Translations under genes and position numbers: made by a program
DNA from: an uncultured Muriicola sp.
GTDB lineage: Bacteria > Bacteroidota > Bacteroidia > Flavobacteriales > Flavobacteriaceae
Assembly (NCBI RefSeq): GCF_947258935.1
Contig: NZ_CAMYKH010000019.1
Coordinates: 1 to 45,823 of the forward strand
DNA: 45,823 bases
Reading direction: 5' to 3'
In this document: in pieces, positions 7,421 through 15,998 of the stretch
Position numbering within the stretch: position 1 is the stretch's first letter
How the letters are laid out: the number at the start of each line of letters is the position of its first letter
The notes under the pieces: model-generated
The model's input: the letters and a program-made list of their open reading frames with translations, nothing else
Database searches by the model: none
Told to the model about the DNA's origin: nothing

Positions 7421-8416
7421 CTAGTTGGCAGCAGGGCAAAAACAATCGAACCTGTTCTGACGTTCCGGACCAAAATCGTACCCCAGGGTGATCTGGTGGA
7501 AACCACCATTGTCAAAACGAATGTCCCCATTCTGATAAGAGTAATTATAAGAGAACATAAAGCGGTTATAGTTCACTCCAATAATAGGCGTGAATAGTTG
7601 TAAGCGCTGCTCCCCAAACTGTCCATTGGCTTGGTACTGAGCCCCATCAAAGCTTCTGCGATAGGAAAGTCCGGCCCAAACGGTCCCAAACGGAACATCT
7701 TTATAAACTTTTGCATTAAGATCTACTGTTTCTTCTTGCGTAAATTCAGTGATCTGAAATAAGATCGAAGGTTCTACTCGCCATTCAGTTTTTCCAAAAA
7801 TATAGCCTACGGAAAACAAATACCTCCTTAGATTATCAAATTCAATGGCAGTATACAAGTCTCTTCCACTCCCAAGTGCATTTAATAAGGTAGCGTGGGC
7901 ATAGAATTCCATATAATTATAAGACATGCCAAAATCGACATTAAAATAACCTACACTATTCCTCGCACCGGAAATAATCGGATCTGGAATAACCGACCGG
8001 AATTCGGTTTCGTCCAGGCTGCTAAGGATAAAGCCAGCACTAAGTCCAAAAGACAACTGATTAAGTAATCTGATATCTTCTCCAAATTGCAAATGATGGG
8101 CATATGTACCCTTTAAGCCTGTTTGTGAATGGTAGCCATTAGCGTCATTGAACAAGATAACTCCTACCCCACCTGGGCTCTCTCCTAACCTCCAATTAAC
8201 ACTTAAAGTCTGTAAATTGGGTGCTTCATCTACATTAAACCATTGTTTTCTGGCCGTAAGCCGTATTTTACCTCCCAGCCCTATACCCGCCATAGATGGG
8301 TGCACCAGATAGTAATTATCCGATAAATAATCAAAATAAACAGGGATGCCCTCTTGCGCATTAGAAGTACCAATGAAGCCGAGGTAAGCAATTAAAATAA
8401 AAAAGAGTTTTCTCAT
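7421..8416 (-). CDS. PorP/SprF family type IX secretion outer membrane protein
   Basis: 331 residues, with a signal peptide (about 1-20, ending GTSNAQ) and the features of the PorP/SprF family: start of mature protein with PVYFDYLSDNYYLVHPSMAG, then LTARKQWFN, alternating beta-strands and aromatic residues, and a barrel-type end. The family sits in the outer membrane; members either belong to the core type IX secretion apparatus or help secrete or anchor one partner adhesin encoded beside them, as SprF does for SprB. No large adhesin gene adjoins this copy, so its partner is unknown. It is transcribed alone, with a -7 element TATATTTG (8449-8456) 32 bases before the ATG, and converges on the vWA gene. 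Confidence 0.88.
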   Translation of the reverse strand: MRKLFFILIAYLGFIGTSNAQEGIPVYFDYLSDNYYLVHPSMAGIGLGGKIRLTARKQWFNVDEAPNLQTLSVNWRLGESPGGVGVILFNDANGYHSQTGLKGTYAHHLQFGEDIRLLNQLSFGLSAGFILSSLDETEFRSVIPDPIISGARNSVGYFNVDFGMSYNYMEFYAHATLLNALGSGRDLYTAIEFDNLRRYLFSVGYIFGKTEWRVEPSILFQITEFTQEETVDLNAKVYKDVPFGTVWAGLSYRRSFDGAQYQANGQFGEQRLQLFTPIIGVNYNRFMFSYNYSYQNGDIRFDNGGFHQITLGYDFGPERQNRFDCFCPAAN

Positions 8417-8448
8417 CTAGGATGGGACAAAGTGAATGGCTGTACGTT

Positions 8449-8456
8449 CAAATATA
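8449..8456 (-). promoter_or_regulatory. Bacteroidota -7 promoter element for the PorP/SprF gene
   Basis: TATATTTG on the minus strand fits TAnnTTTG exactly. The -33 position 20 bp upstream reads GTTCG rather than TTG, so only the -7 is strong. Predicted leader about 27 bases. Confidence 0.5.
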
Positions 8457-8513
8457 ATGTATAACGGCTTAAAGCGAACATTATTATATGCTGGTTAGCT
8501 TGAAAAATGGTTG

Positions 8514-8521
8514 TATTTTTG
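8514..8521 (+). promoter_or_regulatory. Bacteroidota -7 promoter element for the Nfu gene
   Basis: TATTTTTG fits TAnnTTTG exactly, 15 bases before the ATG at 8537. No good TTG lies 17-23 bp upstream. Its position rules against the in-frame ATG at 8507 as the true start, because that codon would be upstream of transcription. Confidence 0.5.
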
Positions 8522-8536
8522 CTTAAAATAGACAGC

Positions 8537-9439
8537 ATGAAAGAGTATATAATTACCGTGAAGGAGACCAATACCCCGGCTATCTTAAAATTTGAGGCCA
8601 ATCACTTTCTTACAACCAACACCAATTACGAGTTCAAAAATATAGATGAGGCCAAAGCGTCCCCATTGGCGCAGCAACTATTTTACCTTCCTTTTGTAAA
8701 GACAGTATACATTTCCGGCAATTTTATTGCCTTGGAACGATTTGATATTGTCGCCTGGGAGGATGTACAAAATGAAGTAGCCCAGCAATTAGTAGAATAT
8801 CTTAATTCTGGTGCCCCTGTGATCATTGAAGAGGCCCCAGCAACTAAAGTGGCTATTACCTTGTATGCAGAGGTAACTCCAAATCCGTCTGTGATGAAAT
8901 TTGTGGCCAACAAGAAATTAGTGCCTGCCACTTTTGAATTTAAGAACATTGATGAGGCCCAGGATTCTGAATTGGCTAAAGCACTCTTCCATTTTCCTTT
9001 TGTAAAGGAAGTTTTTATGGATGAGAACTACATTTCAGTTATGAAGTATGAGGTAGCGGATTGGAATGATATTACCATGGAACTTCGGGAAATGATCCGT
9101 GTTCATATTGCTGAAGGAAAAGAAATTGTATCGGCACAGGCAGAGACAACTCAAAGTAACAAAAATCCCGAAAAACAGGCGGCAATTGCATCCGATGACG
9201 AAACCTCTCAACAGATCATCCAGATCCTGGAAGAATATGTGAAACCGGCGGTTGCCATGGATGGGGGGAATATTCTCTTTCAATCCTATGATGAAGAGCT
9301 AAAGACCGTGAACGTGATTTTACAAGGCGCTTGTAGTGGCTGCCCCTCTTCTACCTTTACCTTAAAAAACGGCATTGAGACCATGCTTAAAAACATGATG
9401 GGAGATAAGATACATGAAGTTGTTGCTATCAATGGCTAA
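8537..9439 (+). CDS. NifU-family iron-sulfur cluster scaffold with two Nfu N-terminal domains
   Basis: 300 residues from ATG at 8537. Two Nfu-type N-terminal domains lie in tandem: about 1-92 and 107-195, each containing an FKNIDEA...FxFPFVK-like block (34-54 and 135-157). A charged, Gln/Asn-rich linker (about 198-222) leads to the NifU C-terminal domain (about 223-300) with the cluster-binding C266-S-G-C269 in GACSGCPSS. Nfu proteins carry 4Fe-4S clusters to apo-proteins. An in-frame ATG at 8507 would add MVVFLLKIDS, but the -7 promoter element at 8514-8521 and lack of family similarity argue for the shorter form. Followed 69 bases later by dodecin on the same strand, possibly one transcript ending at the hairpin near 9728. 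Cytoplasmic. Confidence 0.92.
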   Translation: MKEYIITVKETNTPAILKFEANHFLTTNTNYEFKNIDEAKASPLAQQLFYLPFVKTVYISGNFIALERFDIVAWEDVQNEVAQQLVEYLNSGAPVIIEEAPATKVAITLYAEVTPNPSVMKFVANKKLVPATFEFKNIDEAQDSELAKALFHFPFVKEVFMDENYISVMKYEVADWNDITMELREMIRVHIAEGKEIVSAQAETTQSNKNPEKQAAIASDDETSQQIIQILEEYVKPAVAMDGGNILFQSYDEELKTVNVILQGACSGCPSSTFTLKNGIETMLKNMMGDKIHEVVAING

Positions 9440-9508
9440 TACCCTTCTGAATACTTGCAATTTCTTCAAATTCTTCGGACCTTTAAAGGAACCTAAAATG
9501 TAAGTATT

Positions 9509-9709
9509 ATGTCAATTTTAAAAGTAATAGAAGTATTAGCAAATTCTAGTGAAAGCTGGGAAGATGCAACCCAAAAAGCGGTCGCTCAGGCCTCTAAATC
9601 GGTAAAAAACATTCGTTCGGTTTATGTGAATGAACAAAGCGCCACCGTAAAAGACGGAAGGGTAGATGATTTTAGAGTAAATGTAAAGATCACTTTCGAA
9701 GTGAAGTAG
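9509..9709 (+). CDS. Dodecin family flavin-binding protein
   Basis: 66 residues, the normal size of dodecin, which assembles into hollow dodecamers that store or buffer flavin (riboflavin, FMN or FAD, according to species). The conserved [13 protein letters not shown] segment with its flavin-stacking tryptophan and the closing strand [12 protein letters not shown] are both present. Small, soluble and cytoplasmic. It follows the Nfu gene by 69 bases and is closed by a strong hairpin terminator, so it may be the last gene of that transcript. I found no convincing promoter in the gap. Confidence 0.93.
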   Translation: MSILKVIEVLANSSESWEDATQKAVAQASKSVKNIRSVYVNEQSATVKDGRVDDFRVNVKITFEVK

Positions 9710-9727
9710 GTCTTTTAAAAAAAATAT

Positions 9728-9755
9728 AAAGCACCTTTATTGGTGCTTTTTTTTT
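9728..9755 (+). terminator. Rho-independent terminator after dodecin
   Basis: AAAGCACC (9728-9735), six-base loop TTTATT, GGTGCTTT (9742-9749), then a T tract to 9755. Eight perfect pairs. It separates the Nfu-dodecin unit from the DUF255 gene. Confidence 0.9.
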
Positions 9756-9779
9756 GATCATTTTGTAAAGCTGCATACC

Positions 9780-11816
9780 TTGAATACACCCTCAGCACAT
9801 ACCAATGCCCTGATCCGTGAAACCAGTCCGTATCTTTTACAGCATGCCCACAATCCGGTAAACTGGAATGCCTGGAATCCCGAAGTCCTTGCCCAAGCTA
9901 AAAAAGAAAATAAACTGATTTTGATCAGTATAGGGTACGCCGCTTGCCACTGGTGTCATGTGATGGAACATCAGTGTTTTGAAGATGAGGAAGTCGCCGA
10001 AGTAATGAATCAGCATTTTGTCAATATAAAGATAGACAGGGAAGAAAGACCAGATGTGGACCATATCTATATGGATGCATTACAGATGATGACCGGAAGC
10101 GGTGGCTGGCCCCTGAATATTGTGGCTTTACCAGATGGCCGCCCTTTCTGGGGAGCTACCTATGTTAGGAAGAACGATTGGATCACGGTTTTAGAACAAT
10201 TGGCAGCACTCTATAAGACCGATCCTAAGAAGGTAACAGACTATGCCCAAAATTTGGCGAACGGCCTTCAAAGCATCAATCTCATTCCTACTCCGGAAAA
10301 ACAGGAAACGATCACCAAAGAAGCCATAAAAGGTGCTGTCTCCCAATGGTCACAATACTTTGATACTTTTTTGGGAGGACATAAGAGGGCCCCAAAATTT
10401 ATGATGCCTGTAAATCTCGATTTCCTCTTGCACTATGCCACCTTATTTCAGGACAGGAATATCACAGATTATGTGCACACTACACTTACCCGCATGGCCT
10501 ATGGAGGCATTTATGACCATTTGGGAGGAGGGTTTTCCCGCTATTCGGTAGACACCAAATGGCATGTTCCGCATTTTGAAAAAATGCTCTATGACAATGC
10601 CCAATTAATCTCCTTATACGCCAAGGCCTTTGGAGCCAATGGTAATATTTTGTACAAAAAAGTGGTAGAGGAAACCATTACCTTCCTGACACAGGAATTG
10701 ATGTCCCCAGAAGCCGGATTTTATTCTTCCCTGGATGCTGATAGTCTCGATCAAAAAGGTAAGCTTACCGAAGGGGCTTATTATGTATGGACAGAAGCGG
10801 CACTGCAAGAACTATTAAAGGATGATTTTGCCCTCTTTAAAGATTATTACAATATAAATTCCTACGGATTTTGGGAGGAGGAACTGTATGTCCTGATCCG
10901 GGATGCCACTGATGAAGAGATAGCCAACAAACACCACCTTGATGTTGAAACCCTCAATAAAAGAATTGAGAAATGTAAAAAACGCCTGTTGACCAAGCGA
11001 GAATTACGTCCCAGACCAAGGTTAGATGATAAGATATTAACCTCCTGGAATGCCTTGATGATCAAAGGTTTGGCTGAGACCTATCGCTATCTCGGCAATG
11101 CGAAGTATCTGGTCATGGCTAAAAAAACCGCTGCCTTTTTAGAACATAGGATAGTTAAAAAAGATGGGAGTCTATACCATAACCATAAGGAAGGAAAGAG
11201 CACCATTGAAGGGTTTTTAGAAGACTATGCCACTCTGATCGATGCATATTTGGCCTTATATGAAGTTACTTTTGAAGAAGTGTGGCTGAAACGGTCTGCT
11301 TCACTAATGGACTACTGTCTACTACACTTTTTACAGGAAGAAAGCGGTTTGTTCTATTTTACTTCCGATACCCAGGAGGTTATGGTTAGAAGGTCGCTGG
11401 AAACTACAGACAATGTGATTCCTGCCTCCAATTCTATCATGGCTCATTGCTTATTTAAACTATCGGGCTATTACCCCAAAGCCGATTATTTTGCTCATTA
11501 TGAAAAGATGTTAGCCCATATGCGTGAAAGCATCCTGAAAAATCCCAATAGTCATGCTCACTGGCTTCAACTCCCGCTATTTCATATTTTTCCGTTTCGG
11601 GAAGTGGTTATCACCGGAGAATCTTATCAGGAATATGCTGCTATCATCAGGCGTCAATATTTTCCAAATATTCTCCTTGCCGGAACAGATAATAAAGGGA
11701 CACTCAACCTTTTTGAGAATAGGATGGAACCTGCGAAAACTCTGATCTATGTCTGCGAAAATGGGGCATGCCAACTTCCGGTATCGTCGCCAGATGAAGC
11801 ACTTTCATTACTATGA
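9780..11816 (+). CDS. YyaL/spermatogenesis-associated-20-like protein (DUF255 thioredoxin-like domain + alpha/alpha-barrel)
   Basis: 678 residues, the usual length. The N-terminal DUF255 thioredoxin-like domain (about 5-165) begins [21 protein letters not shown] and carries C56-H-W-C59 in [14 protein letters not shown]; the remainder is an (alpha/alpha)-barrel related to N-acylglucosamine epimerase-like and glycosidase folds ([33 protein letters not shown]). The family is widespread but its biochemical role is not established; a redox or sugar-related function is a guess. The start is taken as TTG at 9780: the family's conserved N-terminus begins a few residues later, and no ATG lies in frame between the upstream terminator and it. 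No signal peptide. Confidence 0.9.
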   Translation: MNTPSAHTNALIRETSPYLLQHAHNPVNWNAWNPEVLAQAKKENKLILISIGYAACHWCHVMEHQCFEDEEVAEVMNQHFVNIKIDREERPDVDHIYMDALQMMTGSGGWPLNIVALPDGRPFWGATYVRKNDWITVLEQLAALYKTDPKKVTDYAQNLANGLQSINLIPTPEKQETITKEAIKGAVSQWSQYFDTFLGGHKRAPKFMMPVNLDFLLHYATLFQDRNITDYVHTTLTRMAYGGIYDHLGGGFSRYSVDTKWHVPHFEKMLYDNAQLISLYAKAFGANGNILYKKVVEETITFLTQELMSPEAGFYSSLDADSLDQKGKLTEGAYYVWTEAALQELLKDDFALFKDYYNINSYGFWEEELYVLIRDATDEEIANKHHLDVETLNKRIEKCKKRLLTKRELRPRPRLDDKILTSWNALMIKGLAETYRYLGNAKYLVMAKKTAAFLEHRIVKKDGSLYHNHKEGKSTIEGFLEDYATLIDAYLALYEVTFEEVWLKRSASLMDYCLLHFLQEESGLFYFTSDTQEVMVRRSLETTDNVIPASNSIMAHCLFKLSGYYPKADYFAHYEKMLAHMRESILKNPNSHAHWLQLPLFHIFPFREVVITGESYQEYAAIIRRQYFPNILLAGTDNKGTLNLFENRMEPAKTLIYVCENGACQLPVSSPDEALSLL

Positions 11817-11853
11817 ACTCTCTAAAGGCTTAACAAGACTTTAAAGAATAAAA

Positions 11854-11885
11854 TTTGACAATACTCTTAAATTTCCGTTGCTTTG
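11854..11885 (+). promoter_or_regulatory. Candidate promoter of the MscS gene
   Basis: TTTG (11854-11857) as -33 and TTGCTTTG (11878-11885) as -7, one mismatch from TAnnTTTG, with a 20-base spacer; the ATG follows 17 bases later. Confidence 0.45.
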
Positions 11886-11902
11886 CAGCCTAATAAAATA
11901 AT

Positions 11903-12724
11903 ATGGCCTCATTTTCAGAATATACAGAATATTTAGACCAGGGTGTACAGTGGATTATAGAGATCTTACCAAACCTTATAACAGCCACAATAATACTTGT
12001 TGTAGGTTATTGGATCGTGAAAATCATTAACCGACTGGTTCATAAATTCTTTCAAAAAAAAGATTACGATCTGGCATTGGAGTCGTTCCTCCAAAGCTTT
12101 ATCAGCATTGCCTTAAAATTATTGCTCTTTGTATTGGTGATAACCCAGTTGGGAGTAAAATCATCTTCCCTAGTGGCATTGGTTGGTGCGGCTGGTTTAG
12201 CCGTTGGCCTCGCCCTGCAGGGTTCACTTTCCAATTTTGCAGGAGGGGTACTGATCCTGGTCTTTAAACCATTCAGGGTAGGCGATTTTATTTCGGCTCA
12301 GGGAGTTGATGGTACGGTAAAGGAGATCACTATTTTCACAACAAAATTGAATACATTTGGGAACCAGGTGGCCATTCTGCCTAATGGTCAACTCTCCAAC
12401 AACAACATCATTAATTACAATGCCGAGGATACCCGCAGGGATAAGATCGATATCGGCATAGGATATGGTTCCAACATCAAAAAAGCCAAAGAGATCCTGC
12501 TGGATATTTGTGCCTCTCAGGAAGGGATCATGAAAGATCCTGCTCCCGCAGTATTTGTGGGCGCATTGGCAGATAGTTCAGTAAATCTAACCTTGAGATT
12601 CTGGGCAAAAAATGAAGATTTCTGGGCAGCGCACTTTTTTGTGATGGAAGAGACCAAGGCCCGTTTCGACAAAGAAGGTATTGAGATCCCTTTCCCACAA
12701 TTAGATGTACATCAGAAAGGATAG
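11903..12724 (+). CDS. Small mechanosensitive channel (MscS family)
   Basis: 273 residues, close to E. coli MscS (286). Three membrane segments are visible, about 21-42, 66-86 and 88-118. The pore-lining third helix has the Gly/Ala packing pattern (VGAAGLAVGLALQGSLSNFAGG) of the family, followed by the beta domain entry FKPFRVGDFI and NTFGNQVAILPNGQLSNNNIINY. It opens under membrane tension to release solutes in osmotic downshock. Inner membrane. It has its own candidate promoter and converges with tsaB, leaving 26 bases between the two stop codons and no clear hairpin there. Confidence 0.94.
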   Translation: MASFSEYTEYLDQGVQWIIEILPNLITATIILVVGYWIVKIINRLVHKFFQKKDYDLALESFLQSFISIALKLLLFVLVITQLGVKSSSLVALVGAAGLAVGLALQGSLSNFAGGVLILVFKPFRVGDFISAQGVDGTVKEITIFTTKLNTFGNQVAILPNGQLSNNNIINYNAEDTRRDKIDIGIGYGSNIKKAKEILLDICASQEGIMKDPAPAVFVGALADSSVNLTLRFWAKNEDFWAAHFFVMEETKARFDKEGIEIPFPQLDVHQKG

Positions 12725-12750
12725 TTATTCAAATTAAAGGGAATGGAAGA

Positions 12751-13422
12751 TCATTTCTTCTTCTGCTGAAGAATAAAATCCTTTAAGTAATAGGGTTCGA
12801 AATACGCGACATCTTCAAACGAACCTTGCTGATATTTTCTATAGGCCTCCATAGACATTGTCTTGGAGGATGGTATAAGAGAATCGTCAAAAGAAAAGTT
12901 GGGATGCGTAAGTACATCCATGCACTTTGCAGCGCCACTCCCAACAAGACAAACTTTTCCTTTCATTGCAAATTCCGCAAAGGAAGCAGGTTCAATGATC
13001 ACTGCCTTGGTAGGCACTACTTCAGCATGGTCTGCATCAAAAACCGCAGCATAGACCTCCATTCTTCTCGCATCCAACATCGGAATAACTACCCCGGAAG
13101 CAATCTCCTTCTGCAGGGCCATTCCCTTAAGAGTTGCTGTAGATATCAATGGAATATCCAGTACGTAACATAGCCCTTTAGCTGCTGAAACTCCTATTCG
13201 GAGTCCGGTGTATGAACCAGGACCCTTACTAACCGCTATAGCATTTAGCTGCTGTAGTGATACACCTGCCTCTTCCAGAACTTCTGAGATAAAAAGATGG
13301 AGCTGTTCCGAATGGGAAAAGGAAGGACTGTTATGTTCCTTACTAGCCAAAAGCTCCCCTTCCCTGGCAAGGGAAACGGAGCAATTGGTTGAAGCTGTTT
13401 CTAACTGTAAGATCAAGGCCAT
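12751..13422 (-). CDS. tsaB: tRNA threonylcarbamoyladenosine biosynthesis protein TsaB
   Basis: 223 residues, typical length. TsaB is the ASKHA-fold, catalytically inactive partner of TsaD; with TsaE it transfers threonylcarbamoyl to A37 of ANN-decoding tRNAs. The conserved opening LQLETASTNCSVSLA, the FSHSEQLHLFI block and SKGPGSYTGLRIGVSAAKGL are all present. It lies 17 bases downstream of the TolC-like gene on the same strand, but a perfect -7 element (TATCTTTG, 13430-13437) fills that gap, so it probably has its own start of transcription with almost no leader. Cytoplasmic, essential in most bacteria. Confidence 0.94.
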   Translation of the reverse strand: MALILQLETASTNCSVSLAREGELLASKEHNSPSFSHSEQLHLFISEVLEEAGVSLQQLNAIAVSKGPGSYTGLRIGVSAAKGLCYVLDIPLISTATLKGMALQKEIASGVVIPMLDARRMEVYAAVFDADHAEVVPTKAVIIEPASFAEFAMKGKVCLVGSGAAKCMDVLTHPNFSFDDSLIPSSKTMSMEAYRKYQQGSFEDVAYFEPYYLKDFILQQKKK

Positions 13423-13429
13423 AAGGCCA

Positions 13430-13437
13430 CAAAGATA
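13430..13437 (-). promoter_or_regulatory. Bacteroidota -7 promoter element directly upstream of tsaB
   Basis: TATCTTTG on the minus strand fits TAnnTTTG exactly and ends 7 bases before the tsaB ATG. Transcription would begin at or very near the start codon, giving a leaderless or nearly leaderless message. No good TTG is found at the -33 distance within the tolC-like 3' end. Confidence 0.45.
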
Positions 13438-13439
13438 GA

Positions 13440-14780
13440 TTAGTTTAGAACAATAGGAAGACCATAGAAGAATTCCAGGACCTTAATTCTAAAGATATAA
13501 TTGTACTTATTGCGAATTACCTCGGCCTCAGCGTTGTCTACTCTGGATTGTGCCTGACTAAAATCGAAAGCGTTCATTAGGCCTACTTCAAAGCGATCTT
13601 TGGTATAATCATAAGCCAGCCTGCGAGCATCGAGCGTCTTTTGAGAAGCTTCATATGCCTTTGCCGTATTTTCAACATCTACATAAGCCTGATTGATAGT
13701 AGTTTCAAGGTCTAGTTTGGTCTGTTCCAATTGCAACCTGGCCTGTTCCACACTGATCTGAGAACGTCTGATGTTATTGCGCGTGCTGAATCCATTAAAG
13801 ATAGGGATGTTCATCTGAGCCCCATAAGAGATCCCATCGTTGATCCACAACTGATCCTGGAAGGCTATCTTTTCACCTGTGAACGGATCCCTTGTTTGAT
13901 CAGAATACCGGGTGTTGTAGTTAAAAAAGGCTCCAATTGTTGGGAATACCGCCCCTTTGGCAATTTCAAGATCTTTTTCTGCGAGATCTACACCAGTTTC
14001 TGAAAATTTAATGTCGTTTCGAAAGGACAATGCCTTGTCAAAGATCACTTTAGGTGAATATTTAAGAATGTCTGATGGTGGAACATTAAAATCTTCATCC
14101 GCGATATCGAAATTCTCATAGTCCGTGATCTGCAGGAGTTGAGCAAGCGCAATTCTTGATAACAATACCAAATTTTGGTTATTGATGATCGTCTGCTCCT
14201 GAGTAGCTGCCGTTGCTTCTACTTCCAAAAGATCACCTCTTGGTACTACACCCGACTCCACTAGTTCCTTGGTCCGTTTCAGATCCTCAACAGTAACTGC
14301 ATATTGGGCCTTAGCCACCTTTAATGATTCCTTGTTAGAAAGAACGCTTAAATAGTTATTGGCAACATTCAGCCTAATATCATCTACAAGATCATTGAGC
14401 CGATATTGGTTGGAAACCTCACTGAGTTTTGCCCTGTTTATCCTGTGAATATTTCGAAGTCCGTCAAACAATGTAACACCAGAAGTAACATTGGCACTGG
14501 CTGAAAAAATAGTTGCAGAAACAAATCCATTGGTCGTAGGATCCAGGATAAGTCCTGTACTACCAGAGGTACTCGTCTGTGCATTTAAATTAGGCAGCAT
14601 ATTTCCTAATGCATCCGATTTATCTATTCTTGCATTCTCCAGGTCTAGTTCAAATTGCTCAATTGTGAGGTTATTATCTACTGCAAATGTGACACATTCC
14701 TCCAAGGTCCATTTTCTCATTTGTGCAGTGATTGTTCCCACAGACAAAAGGAATAGTAGTATGGATATTTTAAATCTCAT
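13440..14780 (-). CDS. TolC-family outer membrane efflux protein
   Basis: 446 residues with signal peptide (about 1-19, ending TITAQ). The body shows the TolC repeat design: two OEP repeats of long amphipathic helices (for example LNDLVDDIRLNVANNYLSVL and TINQAYVDVENTAKAYEAS) and strand segments rich in Tyr/Phe. Such proteins form the outer-membrane duct of tripartite exporters. It is the last member of the efflux operon, 46 bases after the second adaptor gene, and is the only outer-membrane component for two adaptors and four permeases. Substrate unknown. tsaB follows 17 bases later. Confidence 0.93.
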   Translation of the reverse strand: MRFKISILLFLLSVGTITAQMRKWTLEECVTFAVDNNLTIEQFELDLENARIDKSDALGNMLPNLNAQTSTSGSTGLILDPTTNGFVSATIFSASANVTSGVTLFDGLRNIHRINRAKLSEVSNQYRLNDLVDDIRLNVANNYLSVLSNKESLKVAKAQYAVTVEDLKRTKELVESGVVPRGDLLEVEATAATQEQTIINNQNLVLLSRIALAQLLQITDYENFDIADEDFNVPPSDILKYSPKVIFDKALSFRNDIKFSETGVDLAEKDLEIAKGAVFPTIGAFFNYNTRYSDQTRDPFTGEKIAFQDQLWINDGISYGAQMNIPIFNGFSTRNNIRRSQISVEQARLQLEQTKLDLETTINQAYVDVENTAKAYEASQKTLDARRLAYDYTKDRFEVGLMNAFDFSQAQSRVDNAEAEVIRNKYNYIFRIKVLEFFYGLPIVLN

Positions 14781-14826
14781 GGTCTCGTTTTTTGATTGCT
14801 TATTCTTTGATTACTTGCTATTATGA

Positions 14827-15966
14827 TCAGGAGTTAGATTCTTCCTCTTCGTCTTCTTCTTCACCCTTTTTAATCGGCTCCGTTTTATTCCAGATCTTCA
14901 CATTGTCACTTTCAGTAAGACCAGAAACTATTTCTACATTTACTCCGTCAGAGATCCCTATTTCAATGTCTTTTCGTTCAAAGTTCTGATCTCCCACAGA
15001 TAGCTCAACATAAGGCTTATCTGTTTCCTTATCGAATTGTAAGAGGGCTTCTGGAATTACCAGGATGCTGTCCCGTTTCTCAAGAACTAAAGATGCGTTC
15101 GCACTGTAACCTGCCCTGATGAAGATAGAGTCGTTTACCTTTACATCTCCTTCAATTTTGAATTGAACGGCACCTGCTTCCTCTACACCTTTTGGAGCAA
15201 TAAATTTAAGTAACGCCTCAAATTTTTGATCCTCTATTGCCCCTAAACTAATTTCTAACGGCATTCCAAGCCTTAATTTTCCTACTTCACCTTCATCCAC
15301 TTTTCCTTCGAAGATCATTTGGCTCAGGTCAGCAATAGTGGCTATGGTTGTTCCATCGTTAAAGTTGTTACTCTGAATAACCTGGTCACCTACTTCAACC
15401 GGGATCTCTAAAATAGTACCATTCACTGTAGCCCTAATATTGGTATTGGCACTAGCCGATCCTCCCGCAGATCCAATTCGGATGATCTGATAATCTGCCC
15501 TGGAATTCTCCAGTTCAAGTACCGCCTGGTCATACCTTAATTTAAGGGCATTAAAATCCTGGCTAGAGATGACCCCTCTATCAAACAATTGTTTGTTTCG
15601 GTCGTACTCAATTTTAGTATTGTTTAAAGATGCTTCAGCATTTCTTACCCTACCTCTGGCAGAGTTAAGCGACTGCTCATTGGGAACCACTTTGATCACA
15701 GCTATCAGATCACCGGCTTTTACCGGGTCTCCTTCCTCCATAAATATCTTTTCAATGATCCCGGATATTTGAGGCTTGATCTCTATCTCATCCTGAGGTA
15801 TGACCTTCCCTGTGGCTACCGTTTTCTTTTCAATATTGGCAATAAAAGGATTCTTGGTTTCATAGGTAACAGCGCCTTTACTATTTGATTTAATAAAGAA
15901 AGCCGCGGCCCATAAAGCTCCTAAGGCTAGGACTGCTATTAGTCCATATTTTACATATTTGTTCAT
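14827..15966 (-). CDS. MacA-like periplasmic adaptor (membrane-fusion protein), second copy
   Basis: 379 residues: an N-terminal membrane anchor (about 8-26), a lipoyl/barrel-sandwich region split by a helical hairpin (QLFDRGVISSQDFNALKLRYDQA), then beta-barrel and membrane-proximal domains. VIPQDEIEIKPQISGIIEKI is the typical HlyD/MacA opening block. The C-terminus is strongly acidic (KKGEEEDEEEES). It bridges inner-membrane permease and TolC. It closely resembles the adaptor at 19288-20400, with matching segments such as the NNFNDGTTIA/NNFNEGTTIA block, so the two arose by duplication. Gene order is permease, 32-base gap, this gene, 46-base gap, tolC-like. Confidence 0.93.
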   Translation of the reverse strand: MNKYVKYGLIAVLALGALWAAAFFIKSNSKGAVTYETKNPFIANIEKKTVATGKVIPQDEIEIKPQISGIIEKIFMEEGDPVKAGDLIAVIKVVPNEQSLNSARGRVRNAEASLNNTKIEYDRNKQLFDRGVISSQDFNALKLRYDQAVLELENSRADYQIIRIGSAGGSASANTNIRATVNGTILEIPVEVGDQVIQSNNFNDGTTIATIADLSQMIFEGKVDEGEVGKLRLGMPLEISLGAIEDQKFEALLKFIAPKGVEEAGAVQFKIEGDVKVNDSIFIRAGYSANASLVLEKRDSILVIPEALLQFDKETDKPYVELSVGDQNFERKDIEIGISDGVNVEIVSGLTESDNVKIWNKTEPIKKGEEEDEEEESNS

Positions 15967-15998
15967 CTTCTTACTGTGTTATTTAAAGTTGTTAGTTA

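Noticed and set aside
8507-8536. Longer start for the Nfu protein at ATG 8507
   Set aside because: The -7 promoter element at 8514-8521 lies inside that extension and the added residues do not resemble the family.
12826-13173. 115-codon plus-strand open frame opposite tsaB
   Set aside because: It is the antisense of a clear tsaB gene; its translation shows no domain and has a biased composition typical of shadow frames.
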